64,000 bases of DNA from Devosia geojensis (GCF_000969415.1 NZ_JZEX01000061.1:124001-188000), one strand, 5' to 3'. Positions 27,081 through 35,908 are shown, counted from the first letter of the stretch. Translations and numbers: made by a program. Notes: a model not told the origin generated them from the sequence alone.

Positions 27081-27734
27081 ATGGTTGCCAAGTCATCGGT
27101 CACCGCCCGGCCGGTCGATCCGAACCAGCCCGATCCGCCGATCGGGAGTTTAGCCGAGGCCCGCGCCTCGATAGACGAGTGCCGGCGCTGCGAGCTCTAC
27201 AAGGCCGCAACGCAGGCCGTCTTCGGCGAGGGACCGCAGCATGCCAGCGTCCTCTTCGTCGGCGAGCAGCCGGGCGACCAGGAAGACCTTGCCGGCAAGC
27301 CCTTCGTCGGCCCGGCCGGACGCCTCTTCGACAGCTACCTCGAGCGGGTCGGCATCGACCGCAGCAGAGTTTACGTCACCAATGCGGTCAAGCACTTCAA
27401 GTTCGAGCCGCGCGGCAAGCGGCGCCTGCACAAGCGCCCGGACGCCGCCGAAATCGCCGCCTGCCGCTTCTGGCTGGACCTCGAGATGCAGTTCCTCGAG
27501 CCCAACCTCATCGTGGCGCTCGGCGCCACCGCCGCCCGCAGCGTTCTCGGCAAAGTGGTGACCATCGGCGAATTGCGCGGCAAGCCCATCGAGCGGGGCA
27601 ACGCCCCGGCGGTCTTCGTCACCATCCACCCCTCCTTCCTCCTGCGCATCCGCGCCCGGCCGGAATACGAGCAAGAGGCAGAAAAGTTCGAAGCCGATCT
27701 CGCCGCCATCCGCGACTACGCGCAGGCGGGCTGA
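27081..27734 (+). CDS. udgX: UdgX-type uracil-DNA glycosylase
   Basis: A 217-residue protein of the family-4/UdgX branch. Motif A reads GEQPGDQED (61-69), motif B reads TIHPSFLLR (181-189). The distinctive basic loop reads GKRRLHK (112-118), matching the KRRIH loop of mycobacterial UdgX, where the histidine bonds covalently to the deoxyribose after uracil removal; His117 is the equivalent. Iron-sulphur ligands Cys34, Cys37 and Cys128 are present, while the position of the other family-4 cysteine is His105 (VKHFKF). The Leu in place of Ile in the loop is a small variation. The ATG at 27081 is chosen from the AAGGAATGGAG ribosome site; starts 12 and 54 bases upstream are possible. Confidence 0.88.
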   Translation: MVAKSSVTARPVDPNQPDPPIGSLAEARASIDECRRCELYKAATQAVFGEGPQHASVLFVGEQPGDQEDLAGKPFVGPAGRLFDSYLERVGIDRSRVYVTNAVKHFKFEPRGKRRLHKRPDAAEIAACRFWLDLEMQFLEPNLIVALGATAARSVLGKVVTIGELRGKPIERGNAPAVFVTIHPSFLLRIRARPEYEQEAEKFEADLAAIRDYAQAG

Positions 27735-27783
27735 GAAGGCCTCGGGCATGCTTGACACGAGGGACACGCAAACCTAATAAGTC

Positions 27784-27803
27784 GCGGCGCTCACAAGCGC
27801 CGC
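27784..27803 (+). terminator. Hairpin between udgX and tRNA-Met
   Basis: GCGGCGCT (27784-27791) pairs perfectly with AGCGCCGC (27796-27803) around CACA. There is no T-run, so it is a weak candidate terminator for udgX or a processing structure ahead of the tRNA. Confidence 0.35.
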
Positions 27804-27828
27804 CGCGCACCGCCGCGGTCCCCTTCGG

Positions 27829-27905
27829 GGCGGAGTAGCTCAGTTGGTTAGAGCAGTGGAATCATAATCCATGTGTCGGGGGTTCAAATCCCTCCTCCGC
27901 TACCA
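27829..27905 (+). tRNA. tRNA-Met (CAT), elongator
   Basis: A 77-base cloverleaf with a 7-base acceptor stem (GGCGGAG with CTCCGCT, first pair G-T), D-loop GTAGCTCAGTTGGTTAGAGC, a 5-base anticodon stem around loop ATCATAA with anticodon CAT, a T-loop arm with TTCAAAT, and an encoded 3' CCA (27903-27905). The body resembles rhizobial elongator tRNA-Met rather than the initiator or the CAT-containing tRNA-Ile, although the last cannot be fully excluded. Confidence 0.95.
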
Positions 27906-28350
27906 ATTTGTATCACCGGTTTGGGGCTGGGCAGCCACTGCCGCATCGCGCTGCGGGGTTCGGACTACCGCGTGGCGGTCTCGCCGATGTTGAAGGTGGC
28001 GCAACTGGTGCAAGAATCCGAAACCAGCCAGACATTAGTTCTCGTGCGTCCGTGCTCATGGGGGCATGCAGCGGCTCAACATGAAGATGGATGCCGAAGG
28101 ACTGGTCGAGCGCCGCACCGTGGAAACCCTTGTCGACCTCTGTCATCGAAGCCCGACTGCGTGGGCGTCCGCTATTCGTTGATCCTGCAGGCTTTGGGCG
28201 GCATCGATGGCTTTCGTCAACACCAACGTCCTGCTCGAAAATGCATCAGAAGGGGGGCGACGTCTCCATCCCCAGGCAGTGCCGTTTTCATTTCCTTCGG
28301 CACGACTGTCCGGCTCGTGGGGTCAACTTGCGCGAATGCTGGTGCCCAAG
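27906..28350. other. Gene-poor decayed stretch after the tRNA
   Basis: About 445 bases between the tRNA 3' end and the ABC ATPase stop with no intact gene. Short fragments are open in several frames, including one at 28207 beginning like a PIN-domain protein (MAFVNTNVLL), but none is long enough or conserved enough to name. It looks like remnants left at the edge of inserted DNA. No integrase or repeat of the tRNA end was found nearby by eye. Confidence 0.4.
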
Positions 28351-29484
28351 TCACCGTATCGCATCTTGGTTCGAGCGTAACCAAGAGGTGCGAACTAGGA
28401 TGCGTTGACGCTTCTCTAAGCTCAGCCGCGCCCCGGTCAAATTGTCGAATAGGTGTACCGCGTTGGAATCGATGGTCACGGATACGGTTTGTCCGGGCTT
28501 GAGGTCGACGCGCTGGCGGAAATAGACCGTCAGTTGTTCATCGCCGCATCGGCCATGCACGAGCGTGTCGGCGCCCGTTGGCTCCACGACATCCACGATC
28601 AACTCGATACCGTCATCCTCCAGACTGATCTGCTCGGGGCGAATGCCGTATGAAATGGCCTGACCGGGCTTAACGTTGGCATTCTGGGGCAAGGGCCATA
28701 TCGACCCGATCCCGCTTCGAAATTCGTTAGTTCCGTTCCGATTTTCGACGGTTCCGGACAGGATGTTCATCGCCGGAGAGCCGATGAACCCGGCGACAAA
28801 GATATTAGCAGGCTTGTCGTAGAGCTCCAGTGGCGTGCCGAACTGCTCCACAACGCCGTCATGCATGATGACGATGCGGTCGCCCATGGTCATGGCCTCG
28901 ACCTGATCATGGGTCACATAGATCGTCGTGGTCTTGAGGCGCTGGTGCAGCGCCTTGATCTCGGAGCGCATCTGCACGCGCAGCTTGGCGTCGAGATTGG
29001 ACAGCGGCTCGTCGAAGAGGGAGACGGCCGGATCGCGCACGATGGCGCGGCCCATGGCGACGCGCTGGCGCTGCCCGCCGGAAAGCTGGCGCGGATAGCG
29101 GTCCAGCAGCGCATTGAGACCCAGGATTTCGGAGGCATGGGCGACGCGGCGGTCGATCTCGTCCTGCGGCACCTTCTTGAGGCGCAGCGAGAAGGCCATG
29201 TTCTTTTCCACGGTCATATGCGGATAGAGCGCATAGTTCTGGAACACCATGGCGATGTCGCGTTCCTTGGCCGGCAGGTCGTTGACTACCCTGCCGCCGA
29301 TCTTGATGTCGCCGTCGCTGATTTCTTCCAGTCCGGCGATCATGCGCAGCAGCGTCGACTTTCCGCAGCCTGAAGGCCCGACGAGAATGACGAATTCACC
29401 GTCCGTGATCTCGGCCGAAACCTGCTTGAGGGCATGAAAGTTGCCGTAAAATTTGTCCGCGTTGGCGATGGTAACGCCGGCCAT
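28351..29484 (-). CDS. Sugar ABC transporter ATPase (UgpC/MsmK type)
   Basis: A 377-residue CUT1-type ATPase: Walker [10 protein letters not shown] (about 37-45), signature [14 protein letters not shown], Walker [14 protein letters not shown]-loop VTHDQ, and a C-terminal TOBE domain. It energises the two permeases upstream in this operon. The last 20 or so residues (after GARLSLEKR) are unlike UgpC proteins and run into the decayed stretch beside the tRNA, so the native C-terminus may have been replaced. The ATG at 29482-29484 follows GGAGG; an upstream extension of 17 codons is unsupported. Confidence 0.88.
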   Translation of the reverse strand: MAGVTIANADKFYGNFHALKQVSAEITDGEFVILVGPSGCGKSTLLRMIAGLEEISDGDIKIGGRVVNDLPAKERDIAMVFQNYALYPHMTVEKNMAFSLRLKKVPQDEIDRRVAHASEILGLNALLDRYPRQLSGGQRQRVAMGRAIVRDPAVSLFDEPLSNLDAKLRVQMRSEIKALHQRLKTTTIYVTHDQVEAMTMGDRIVIMHDGVVEQFGTPLELYDKPANIFVAGFIGSPAMNILSGTVENRNGTNEFRSGIGSIWPLPQNANVKPGQAISYGIRPEQISLEDDGIELIVDVVEPTGADTLVHGRCGDEQLTVYFRQRVDLKPGQTVSVTIDSNAVHLFDNLTGARLSLEKRQRILVRTSWLRSNQDAIR

Positions 29485-29507
29485 GATGATCCTCCCTGTT
29501 CTCGAGC

Positions 29508-29558
29508 CGGACCGATCCGCGATCGGTCCGACCATGGTCGTGGAGCGCCGCGCGCTCC
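29508..29558 (-). other. Two hairpins between the hydrolase and ATPase cistrons
   Basis: CGGACCGATC (29508-29517) pairs perfectly with GATCGGTCCG (29521-29530); GGAGCGC (29542-29548) pairs with GCGCTCC (29552-29558). They fill the gap between the GHL6 stop and the ATPase start and may set different mRNA levels for the two cistrons. Confidence 0.6.
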
Positions 29559-29565
29559 GGACGTG

Positions 29566-31626
29566 CTATCGCGCCAAGGGTACCCGGATGACCTCATAGA
29601 GGTCGAGGCGGGGCAGGGCGATCTCGATACCGGCGCCGCTATTGCGGATATCGGCGGGGGCACCGGAGACCAGCAGCTCGGCGGTGCCCGCCGCGCCGCT
29701 AATATGCAGCTTGCCACCATCCACCGGCACGTGCGGGCCGAAGGATTTGCGGCGGGCGCCGGTCTGGTTGATCAGGTGGATGACGAGACCGGACTGGTCA
29801 CGGCCCATGATCATCTCCACCTGTTCGGGCAGGTCGGCAGCGACCGGCGTGTCGACGACGCCCCTGATGGTGTCGAGGAAATAATCGCGTATCTCGGTGG
29901 TGCCGAATTCGCGATAGGTGCGGCCCACCGACCACGGGATCTGGATGACACTGCCATAGCGGCTGGCGCTGGCGGCGGCCGGCTCGCCGCCGGTCACGTG
30001 GCCATAACACTTTTCCGGCGGGCCGAACGGCGCCTGGGGCAACATCACCCCGATGCGCACGGCATTGGGCTTCCAAACGAAATGGGCATAGCTGCCATAG
30101 ACCGGAATGGTGGGCGCGGCATAGTGGAAGGCCTGCGCCTCCGGCTGCGCGGAGGTGGAGACATAGGTGGCCCAGAGCGCCTGGCCCTTGTCCGGCGTGC
30201 CCACGCGCATGATCGAGGGGGCAGTGGCCAATTCGACCCCGCCATGGCCGGTGACGCCGCTGGAGCCGGTGAGCACGACATTGCCGCCCGCTTCCACGAA
30301 ACGATCCAGCGCCGCCGCCGCCCCCGCGACCAGGGCGCCGAGATCGGGCAGGACCACGAGGCGGTATTTGTCCAAGAGGCCCTCGGCATCCATCTTGGCG
30401 ATGAGGTCGGCGCCGACCACGTCGAAGGGAATGTGCTTTTCCTTGAAGGCGCTGTAGAGCCCGCGGAATTCCTCGACGCTGTCTTCATAGCCCGGATCGG
30501 CGGCGCGCAGCCGGTCCGGCCGGGCCAGGGCGATGCCGCCGCCCGGCTGCAATTGGCCATACATGTCCTTGTGGTCGCGGAAGAAGCGCGAAATCTCGCC
30601 GGCCAGCGGCAGGTTGGCATAGGGAATGCGGCCGGGCGCGCCCATGATATAGGTAGACGGATTGCCGCCCCGGGCAATGGCCTGCAGCAGATATTGCGCG
30701 AAATGCTCGGGCTGTTCGCCGGCCATGCGATAGGGCATGTCCACGAAGGACACCGAATTGACCATCAGCGACACCTCGGGCAGGCCGGTCATGTGGGCGC
30801 TGACATTTTCCGAGGTCGAATGGTGCCAGAGTTCGCGGCCGAAGGCGTTGTTGGCCTCGTAATAGATCACCGGCGCGCCACGGCTGAGCACCAGGGCCGC
30901 ATCGGGGCGACGCGACAGGATGTGGTCGGAAATCTTGGTGGCCAGGGCGCGGATCACGCCATTGGAGAAGCGTAGCCATTCGGGATAATTGGCGTGGCCC
31001 GGCCCGTCGGGCAGCTCCTTGCCGCCGCTATATTCGGCGAAGGTGGCCTGGCATTTCTGGCAATGGCAGACGCCGTGATAGACGCGGCTGTAATCGGTTT
31101 CCGAAAAGCCGAACCAGTTGAAGAAGAAGCCGTCGACCGGATAGCGCTCCATGATCTCGTCGAGAATGTCGAGCGAGCGGTGCTGGTAGTAATCGGCTGA
31201 GGGGCAGGCGCTGTAGAGCGTATTGTAGATCTGCGGCTCGCCCTTGGGGGACACGAAGAGCCAGTCGGGATGCTCCTGGGCGATATGGGTCGACATCTTG
31301 GAGAAGTCGCAGCGGGCCAGCACGCGGATGCCGCGTTTATGGGCGGCCTTGACGGCATCGCCGATCAGGTCGCCGGACGGCCGGTCGGCCAGGAAGGGAT
31401 TGCGCGTCTGGAAGGGCAGGTCGCTGGGATAGAAGGAGACGATGCCGCCGGTATTGATCAGCCAGGTATCGGCGCCATGCTCCTCGATGATGTCGAGCAC
31501 ACGCTCCACGTCCATGACCGCATCGACTTCCTGCAGATTGGTCTGGAACACGGAGAACGGGCTGCGCCACCACTCCTTGCCTTCGGTGGCCGCATGATTG
31601 TTCGAAGGCTTGGCGCCCATGGACAT
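29566..31626 (-). CDS. Putative glycoside hydrolase, GHL6-like with beta-galactosidase-type trimerisation domain
   Basis: A 686-residue protein without signal peptide. The N-terminal TIM-barrel-like part has the GHL6/alpha-amylase-like features NTGGIVSFYPS, RGIRVLARCDFSK, PDWLF and GFFFNWFGFSE, and a CHCQKC cysteine cluster near residue 188. The middle part (about 370-480) resembles the Rossmann-like trimerisation domain of GH42 beta-galactosidases (VVLPDLGALVAGAAAALDRFVEAGGNVVLTG). It follows the binding-protein gene in a CUT1 ABC operon and should act in the cytoplasm on the imported sugar. The ATG at 31624-31626 has AGGAG upstream. It is a distant paralogue of the 60.4-62.6 kb gene. Activity unproven and substrate unknown. 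Confidence 0.75.
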   Translation of the reverse strand: MSMGAKPSNNHAATEGKEWWRSPFSVFQTNLQEVDAVMDVERVLDIIEEHGADTWLINTGGIVSFYPSDLPFQTRNPFLADRPSGDLIGDAVKAAHKRGIRVLARCDFSKMSTHIAQEHPDWLFVSPKGEPQIYNTLYSACPSADYYQHRSLDILDEIMERYPVDGFFFNWFGFSETDYSRVYHGVCHCQKCQATFAEYSGGKELPDGPGHANYPEWLRFSNGVIRALATKISDHILSRRPDAALVLSRGAPVIYYEANNAFGRELWHHSTSENVSAHMTGLPEVSLMVNSVSFVDMPYRMAGEQPEHFAQYLLQAIARGGNPSTYIMGAPGRIPYANLPLAGEISRFFRDHKDMYGQLQPGGGIALARPDRLRAADPGYEDSVEEFRGLYSAFKEKHIPFDVVGADLIAKMDAEGLLDKYRLVVLPDLGALVAGAAAALDRFVEAGGNVVLTGSSGVTGHGGVELATAPSIMRVGTPDKGQALWATYVSTSAQPEAQAFHYAAPTIPVYGSYAHFVWKPNAVRIGVMLPQAPFGPPEKCYGHVTGGEPAAASASRYGSVIQIPWSVGRTYREFGTTEIRDYFLDTIRGVVDTPVAADLPEQVEMIMGRDQSGLVIHLINQTGARRKSFGPHVPVDGGKLHISGAAGTAELLVSGAPADIRNSGAGIEIALPRLDLYEVIRVPLAR

Positions 31627-31670
31627 GATACACTCCTGATTAAAGCTGCGGTCTTGCCGACGATGGGAAT

Positions 31671-31694
31671 GGGCCGGCCTGGCGAGGCCGACCC
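31671..31694 (-). other. Hairpin directly after the binding-protein gene
   Basis: CGGCCT (31675-31680) pairs with AGGCCG (31685-31690), extended by GGG/CCC outside one mismatch. It begins eight bases after the stop of the solute-binding-protein gene on the minus strand, in the same place as the hairpins after xylF and after the 41.8 kb binding protein. Confidence 0.5.
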
Positions 31695-31701
31695 GAAATG
31701 G

Positions 31702-32997
31702 CTAGGCGCGGCGCAGCAGCGCGTTGCCCTGATTGACGAATTCCTCGGCCGCCTGCTGCACGCCATAGGCGCCGAAGCCGACATTCTCGTTGACGCGCCG
31801 CATGAGGTCGTTGACGGCACGCTCGCCCCGATGCACCGGCGGCGCGGGATTGGCCTGGGCCAGGGCGGCCTGGCTGTGGCGCAGCACCTTCTGGTCCACC
31901 TCGCTAATATCCTCCAGCGCCAGCACCGCCTCCAGCGCCGGACGCGAGGCCGGCGGCCCACTGACCAGGCCCAGAATGCTCGCCGATTCCGGGTCGCTGA
32001 CGAACCAGTCCATCAGATGGGCGGCCTCCTGCTTGAAATTGCTGCGGGCATTGAGGGTGAGCGAACTGGTCGGACGGGGGAAATAGCCCGGATTGTCGGA
32101 GCCGACCGGGGCAGGCGGCGCCATCATGCCCAACGTGTCGGTGGTAAGCGCCTGATAGCCCCCAGCCAGGTCCTGCGAGGCCATGTTGGCGAAAATGGCG
32201 CGGCCGCGCACCAGCGGGCTGTTGGGCCATTCGGTGCCGGTGAACTGGGCCTGCAAATCCGGCGGCACGGTGGCGCCGGTTTCGCGCATCTTGTTCCAGT
32301 ATTCGAGCCAGGCTGCCACTTCATCGACACTGACGCCGAGCTCGTTTTCGGTAAACAAGGTGCGCCCCTGAGCCACCAGGGTCATGCCCAGATCGCCCAG
32401 TCGCGCGCCGCCATCGTGACAGCCATACATGCTGCTGTCGGCCTTGTGCACCTCGGCGCAGTAAAGGGCGAAGTCGTCGTAGTTCCAGCTCTCGGGCGGC
32501 GCATCCAGGCCCAGCCGCTCGATGGCGGACTGGTTATAGCCCATGCCCTGGATCGACACGGCGATGGGCAGGCCATAGAGCGTGCCGTTGACGCGCCCCA
32601 GATCGAGCACCGCCGTTTCGAACAGGTCGCCCCGGATCGGGTCGGGGATAAGGTCGTCGAGAGGCTCCAGCGCCTCGCGGGTGGCGTATTGCTCGAGGTC
32701 GCCGCTGCTGAGCGTGATCACGTCGGGCGCATTGCCGCCGGCGACCATGGCCGCGATCTTGTCCGGCCAGGCATCGCTGGGAACGCCCTCATAGACCACG
32801 TTGATCTCCGGATGCAGCTCGGCATAGCGGGCAACCGAATTGCCGCGGATGGCGAGCTTTTCGGCATTGCCGAAAATGCCGAACCGGACAGGCCCCGTCT
32901 GGGCGCGGGCGCCCGTGGTCCCAAGGGCCAGCGCACCGAGAGCGGCCGTGCCGCCCAGAAGCACGCTGCGGCGTGAAAGGTTGAATCTTCTATTCAT
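31702..32997 (-). CDS. Family-1 extracellular sugar-binding protein (Tat signal)
   Basis: A 431-residue SBP_bac_1 protein. The N-terminus has a twin-arginine motif, SRRSVLLGG, and an ARA-Q cleavage context near residue 34, so it is probably exported folded by the Tat path. The mature part shows the family pattern ELHPEINVVYEGVPSDAWPDKIAAMVAGGNAPDVI and DLEQYA. The ATG at 32995-32997 is placed seven bases after GGAGG; a GTG two codons upstream overlaps that site. It delivers the substrate to the two permeases encoded just upstream in the transcript. Ligand unknown, perhaps an oligosaccharide cut by the neighbouring GHL6 enzyme. Confidence 0.85.
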   Translation of the reverse strand: MNRRFNLSRRSVLLGGTAALGALALGTTGARAQTGPVRFGIFGNAEKLAIRGNSVARYAELHPEINVVYEGVPSDAWPDKIAAMVAGGNAPDVITLSSGDLEQYATREALEPLDDLIPDPIRGDLFETAVLDLGRVNGTLYGLPIAVSIQGMGYNQSAIERLGLDAPPESWNYDDFALYCAEVHKADSSMYGCHDGGARLGDLGMTLVAQGRTLFTENELGVSVDEVAAWLEYWNKMRETGATVPPDLQAQFTGTEWPNSPLVRGRAIFANMASQDLAGGYQALTTDTLGMMAPPAPVGSDNPGYFPRPTSSLTLNARSNFKQEAAHLMDWFVSDPESASILGLVSGPPASRPALEAVLALEDISEVDQKVLRHSQAALAQANPAPPVHRGERAVNDLMRRVNENVGFGAYGVQQAAEEFVNQGNALLRRA

Positions 32998-33054
32998 AGT
33001 CACTCCTCCTCTATGCCTGCCGTGCAGGCGGTTGGCGGGGAGAGGCTGTTATGC

Positions 33055-33924
33055 TCAGCCCTTCAGCCCCGAAGTTGCGATTCCTTCCACCAGCCTGCGC
33101 TGGAAGATCAGGAAGACGACGAATGTTGGGATCAGACTCAGGGCCGACATGGCGAGTAATTGCCCATAGGCGCCGCCCGAGGAGTCGACCAGGGTGCGCA
33201 GCCCGACCGGGACCGTCAGCGATTCCGGCGAGGTCAGGTAGATGAGCTGCGAGAAGAAGTCGTTATAGGTCCAGATGAAGGTGAAGATGATGGTGGTGAT
33301 CAGTGCCGGTTGCAGCAGCGGGAAGATGATGCTGGTGAAAATCCGGAAGGTGCTGCACCCGTCGATGGTCGCCGCCTCGTCCAGCTCGCGCGGGATGCGG
33401 CGGATGAACTGCACCATCAGGAAGATGAAGAACGCATCTGTGGCCAGGAATTTCGGCACGATCAGCGGCAGATAGGTGTTCACCCAGCCGAGACGCGCGA
33501 ACATGACATATTGGGGGATGAGCAGCACGTGCGAGGGCAACATCAGCGTCAGCAGCATGATGGTGAACAGCGTGCGCTTGAACGGAAATTCGAGCCGGGC
33601 AAAGGCATAGGCCGTAAGCGAGCAGGCCAGCACATTGCCGATCACCGCGCCCAGGCAGATCATGAAGGAATTGATGTAGTACTGGGTGAAGCTCGGATTG
33701 GTGGCGAACCAGCCGGTGAAGTAATTGCTCAGATCGATATCGTTGGGCAGAGCGGCCGGATTGCTGAAGATTTCCTGGTCCGACTTGATCGAACTCATCA
33801 ACATCCAGAGCAGGGGATAGATCATGATCGCCGCGCCGCCGATCAGTACCGCATAGGTGACGATCCGGGGCAGCGAAATGGGGGCCTTTCGGCGCGGCAG
33901 CGGCGCATAGGTGGCGATGCTCAT
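33055..33924 (-). CDS. Sugar ABC transporter permease (MalG type)
   Basis: A 289-residue inner-membrane protein with about six helices. The EAA loop that docks on the ATPase is IPRELDEAATIDGCSTFRIFTSIIFPLLQPAL, and the N-terminal PLLWMLMSSIKSDQEIF is the usual MalG-type start. It pairs with the preceding permease to form the channel. The start overlaps the stop of that gene by four bases (ATGA). Confidence 0.9.
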   Translation of the reverse strand: MSIATYAPLPRRKAPISLPRIVTYAVLIGGAAIMIYPLLWMLMSSIKSDQEIFSNPAALPNDIDLSNYFTGWFATNPSFTQYYINSFMICLGAVIGNVLACSLTAYAFARLEFPFKRTLFTIMLLTLMLPSHVLLIPQYVMFARLGWVNTYLPLIVPKFLATDAFFIFLMVQFIRRIPRELDEAATIDGCSTFRIFTSIIFPLLQPALITTIIFTFIWTYNDFFSQLIYLTSPESLTVPVGLRTLVDSSGGAYGQLLAMSALSLIPTFVVFLIFQRRLVEGIATSGLKG

Positions 33925-34856
33925 CTGTCGTCTCCGTAGTAGACCCAGCGGCGGGACGCCCAGAAATTGAGGGCGGTGAAGGCGCCGATGATGAGCAGCA
34001 GCACCCAGCCCATGGCCGAGGCATAGCCCATGCGGAAGCTGGTGAAGCCCTCCTGGTAGAGGTAGAGCGTGTAGAACAGGGTGGAATCCGCCGGCCCGCC
34101 ACTGCCGCCGCTGACGATGTAGGCGGAGGTGAAGGCCTGGAACGAGTTGATGATGCCCAACACGAGATTGAAGAATATCACCGGCGTGATCATCGGCAGC
34201 GTGACATTGCGGAACTTCTGCCAACGCCCTGCGCCGTCGATCTCTGCGGCCTCATAGAGCTCGTTGGGCACCTGTTGCAGGCCGGCCAGGAAGATGATCA
34301 TTGCCGAGCCGAACTGCCAGATATGCAGCAGGACCAGGGTGTAGAGGGCGTATTGCGGGGTGGAAATCCAGTTGGGCGCATCGATGCCGAACAGCAACAG
34401 GCCCTGATTGACGACCCCCTCGCCCCCGAAAATCTGCCGCCACATGACGGCGACCGCGACGCTGCCGCCCAGCAGGGACGGCAAGTAATAGATGCCGCGG
34501 AACAGGCCCAGCCCGCGCACCTTCTGATTGAGCAGCACCGCGATGGCGAGCGCGAAGACCAGGTTCAGCGGCACGCCGAGCAGCACATAGATGAAGGTGA
34601 CCTGCAGCGCTTTCTTATAGCGCGGGTCGAAGGTGAACATATCGACGAAATTGGACAGGCCCACCCAATTGGGGATGCGCAACATGTCAAAATCGGTGAA
34701 CGACAGATAGAGCGAGGCTAGCAGGGGACCTGCCGTCAACAGGATCATCCCGCCGAACCAGGGTAGAAGGAAAAGATAGGCCTCGAAATTCTGGCGCTTG
34801 CGGCGTCGCGCCGTCTTGGGCGCCTCCATTGGGGAATTGGCGGCCTGAGCGGTCAT
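33921..34856 (-). CDS. Sugar ABC transporter permease (MalF/UgpA type)
   Basis: A 311-residue permease with six helices; the EAA motif reads VPNELYEAAEIDGAGRWQKFRNVTLPMITP. An Arg/Lys-rich cytoplasmic tail precedes the first helix (FEAYLFLLPWFGGMILL). It is the first gene of the five-gene operon permease, permease, binding protein, GHL6 hydrolase, ATPase. AGGGGAGG lies just before the ATG. Confidence 0.9.
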   Translation of the reverse strand: MTAQAANSPMEAPKTARRRKRQNFEAYLFLLPWFGGMILLTAGPLLASLYLSFTDFDMLRIPNWVGLSNFVDMFTFDPRYKKALQVTFIYVLLGVPLNLVFALAIAVLLNQKVRGLGLFRGIYYLPSLLGGSVAVAVMWRQIFGGEGVVNQGLLLFGIDAPNWISTPQYALYTLVLLHIWQFGSAMIIFLAGLQQVPNELYEAAEIDGAGRWQKFRNVTLPMITPVIFFNLVLGIINSFQAFTSAYIVSGGSGGPADSTLFYTLYLYQEGFTSFRMGYASAMGWVLLLIIGAFTALNFWASRRWVYYGDDR

Positions 34857-34960
34857 GCCGAGCCTCCCCTTGCCGGCTCTGCGGTAATTCTGGCTGCTAA
34901 GGTCAACGATCCTCCTCCGCCCCTCCTCCGTGAGGTGCGTTGTTTGCGTTCGCTCCGGTA

Positions 34961-35010
34961 TGAAACCACCCGTTCTTTCGCTCTTTGAGGCGAGACTTCG
35001 GGTCGTTTCA
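34961..35010. promoter_or_regulatory. Long inverted repeat upstream of the GHL6 transporter operon
   Basis: TGAAACCACCCG (34961-34972) and CGGGTCGTTTCA (34999-35010) are inverted copies with 11 of 12 bases matching, 26 bases apart. They lie 105-155 bases before the first permease start and just after the garR-like stop. This could be a pair of operator half-sites for an unidentified regulator, or the stem of a garR terminator; there is no T-run. Confidence 0.4.
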
Positions 35011-35026
35011 GGTCAATTTCGAGCCG

Positions 35027-35908
35027 TCACGCCCGAGCGTCCGGTGATATATCGCCGAGCGCCCGGAACATGACTGAATGGTCCTTGCCGCCGAGGCCCC
35101 TGGACACGGCCGAGTTCATTAGCTGGACGGTCGCCGCCGTATTGGGCAGGGCGATGTCTAGGTTGCGCGCCGTTTCCAGCGCAATGTTGAGGTCTTTCCG
35201 ATGCAGTTTTAGCGCGAAGCCGGGATCGAAGGTCTCGTCGATCATCCGCTGTCCATGCAGCTCCAGAATCCGCGATTGGGCAAATCCGCCCATCAAGGCG
35301 GTCTTGAGCGTGCCCAGGTCAACGCCGGCCCGCTCAGCCAGAAGGAAGGCCTCGCCTACGCATTCAATGGTCAGGCCGACAATGATCTGGTTGGCGACCT
35401 TCACCACCTGCCCGCATCCCACCGGGCCGACATGGGTGATGGTCTTGCCCAGGACTTCGAAAACGGGTCGGGCACGCTCGAAATCCTCGGCCTCGCCGCC
35501 CACCATGATCGTCAGCGTGCCGCCCTTGGCGCCGACCTCGCCGCCCGACACGGGGGCATCGAGATAATGCGCGCCCAGTTTCCGGACGCGTTCGGCGAAA
35601 TCCCGCGTGGCGACCGGCGCGATCGAGCTCATGTCGATCAGCAGACCATTGCCCGAAAGCCCGGAGGCCACGCCGTTGGGGCCGAAAAGCACGGTTTCCA
35701 CGTCCTGAGTGTCAGGTACCATGAGAATCACGATATCGGCGCCCCGCGCCGCTGCGGCCGGCGTGTCGACGCCATAAGCGCCCTTGTCGACCAGATATTG
35801 CGACTGCGCCTTCACGCGATTGATTTGCAGTTTGTGCCCGGCGTCGATCAAGCGTTCCGCCATGGGCCGCCCCATGGTTCCCAAGCCGATAAATCCGATC
35901 GTCGCCAC
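35027..35908 (-). CDS. garR: GarR-like 2-hydroxy-3-oxopropionate (tartronate semialdehyde) reductase
   Basis: A 293-residue beta-hydroxyacid dehydrogenase. The Rossmann NAD(P) motif is GFIGLGTMG (5-13), the substrate-binding motif is DAPVSGG (117-123) and the catalytic lysine is Lys170 in GCGQVVKVANQ. These match tartronate semialdehyde reductase; 3-hydroxyisobutyrate dehydrogenase is the main alternative. It is divergent from a GntR-type regulator. If GarR is right, it could reduce the C3 product made from glyoxylate, an intermediate reachable from the glycolate made by the arabinose path; that link is inference. Confidence 0.8.
   Translation of the reverse strand: MATIGFIGLGTMGRPMAERLIDAGHKLQINRVKAQSQYLVDKGAYGVDTPAAAARGADIVILMVPDTQDVETVLFGPNGVASGLSGNGLLIDMSSIAPVATRDFAERVRKLGAHYLDAPVSGGEVGAKGGTLTIMVGGEAEDFERARPVFEVLGKTITHVGPVGCGQVVKVANQIIVGLTIECVGEAFLLAERAGVDLGTLKTALMGGFAQSRILELHGQRMIDETFDPGFALKLHRKDLNIALETARNLDIALPNTAATVQLMNSAVSRGLGGKDHSVMFRALGDISPDARA

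Noticed and set aside
28207-28390. A frame starting MAFVNTNVLL, resembling the beginning of a PIN-domain (VapC) toxin
   Set aside because: The key Asp of the first motif is Asn, later PIN acidic motifs are absent, and no antitoxin gene is near; at most a remnant.
28351-29484. The ATPase at the tRNA-proximal end considered as a pseudogene
   Set aside because: All nucleotide-binding motifs and the TOBE domain are intact; only the last ~20 residues look foreign, which need not abolish function.
31270-32976. A 568-codon open frame on the plus strand across the GHL6 and binding-protein genes
   Set aside because: It crosses two convincing genes and their intercistronic hairpin, and its composition is that of an antisense shadow.
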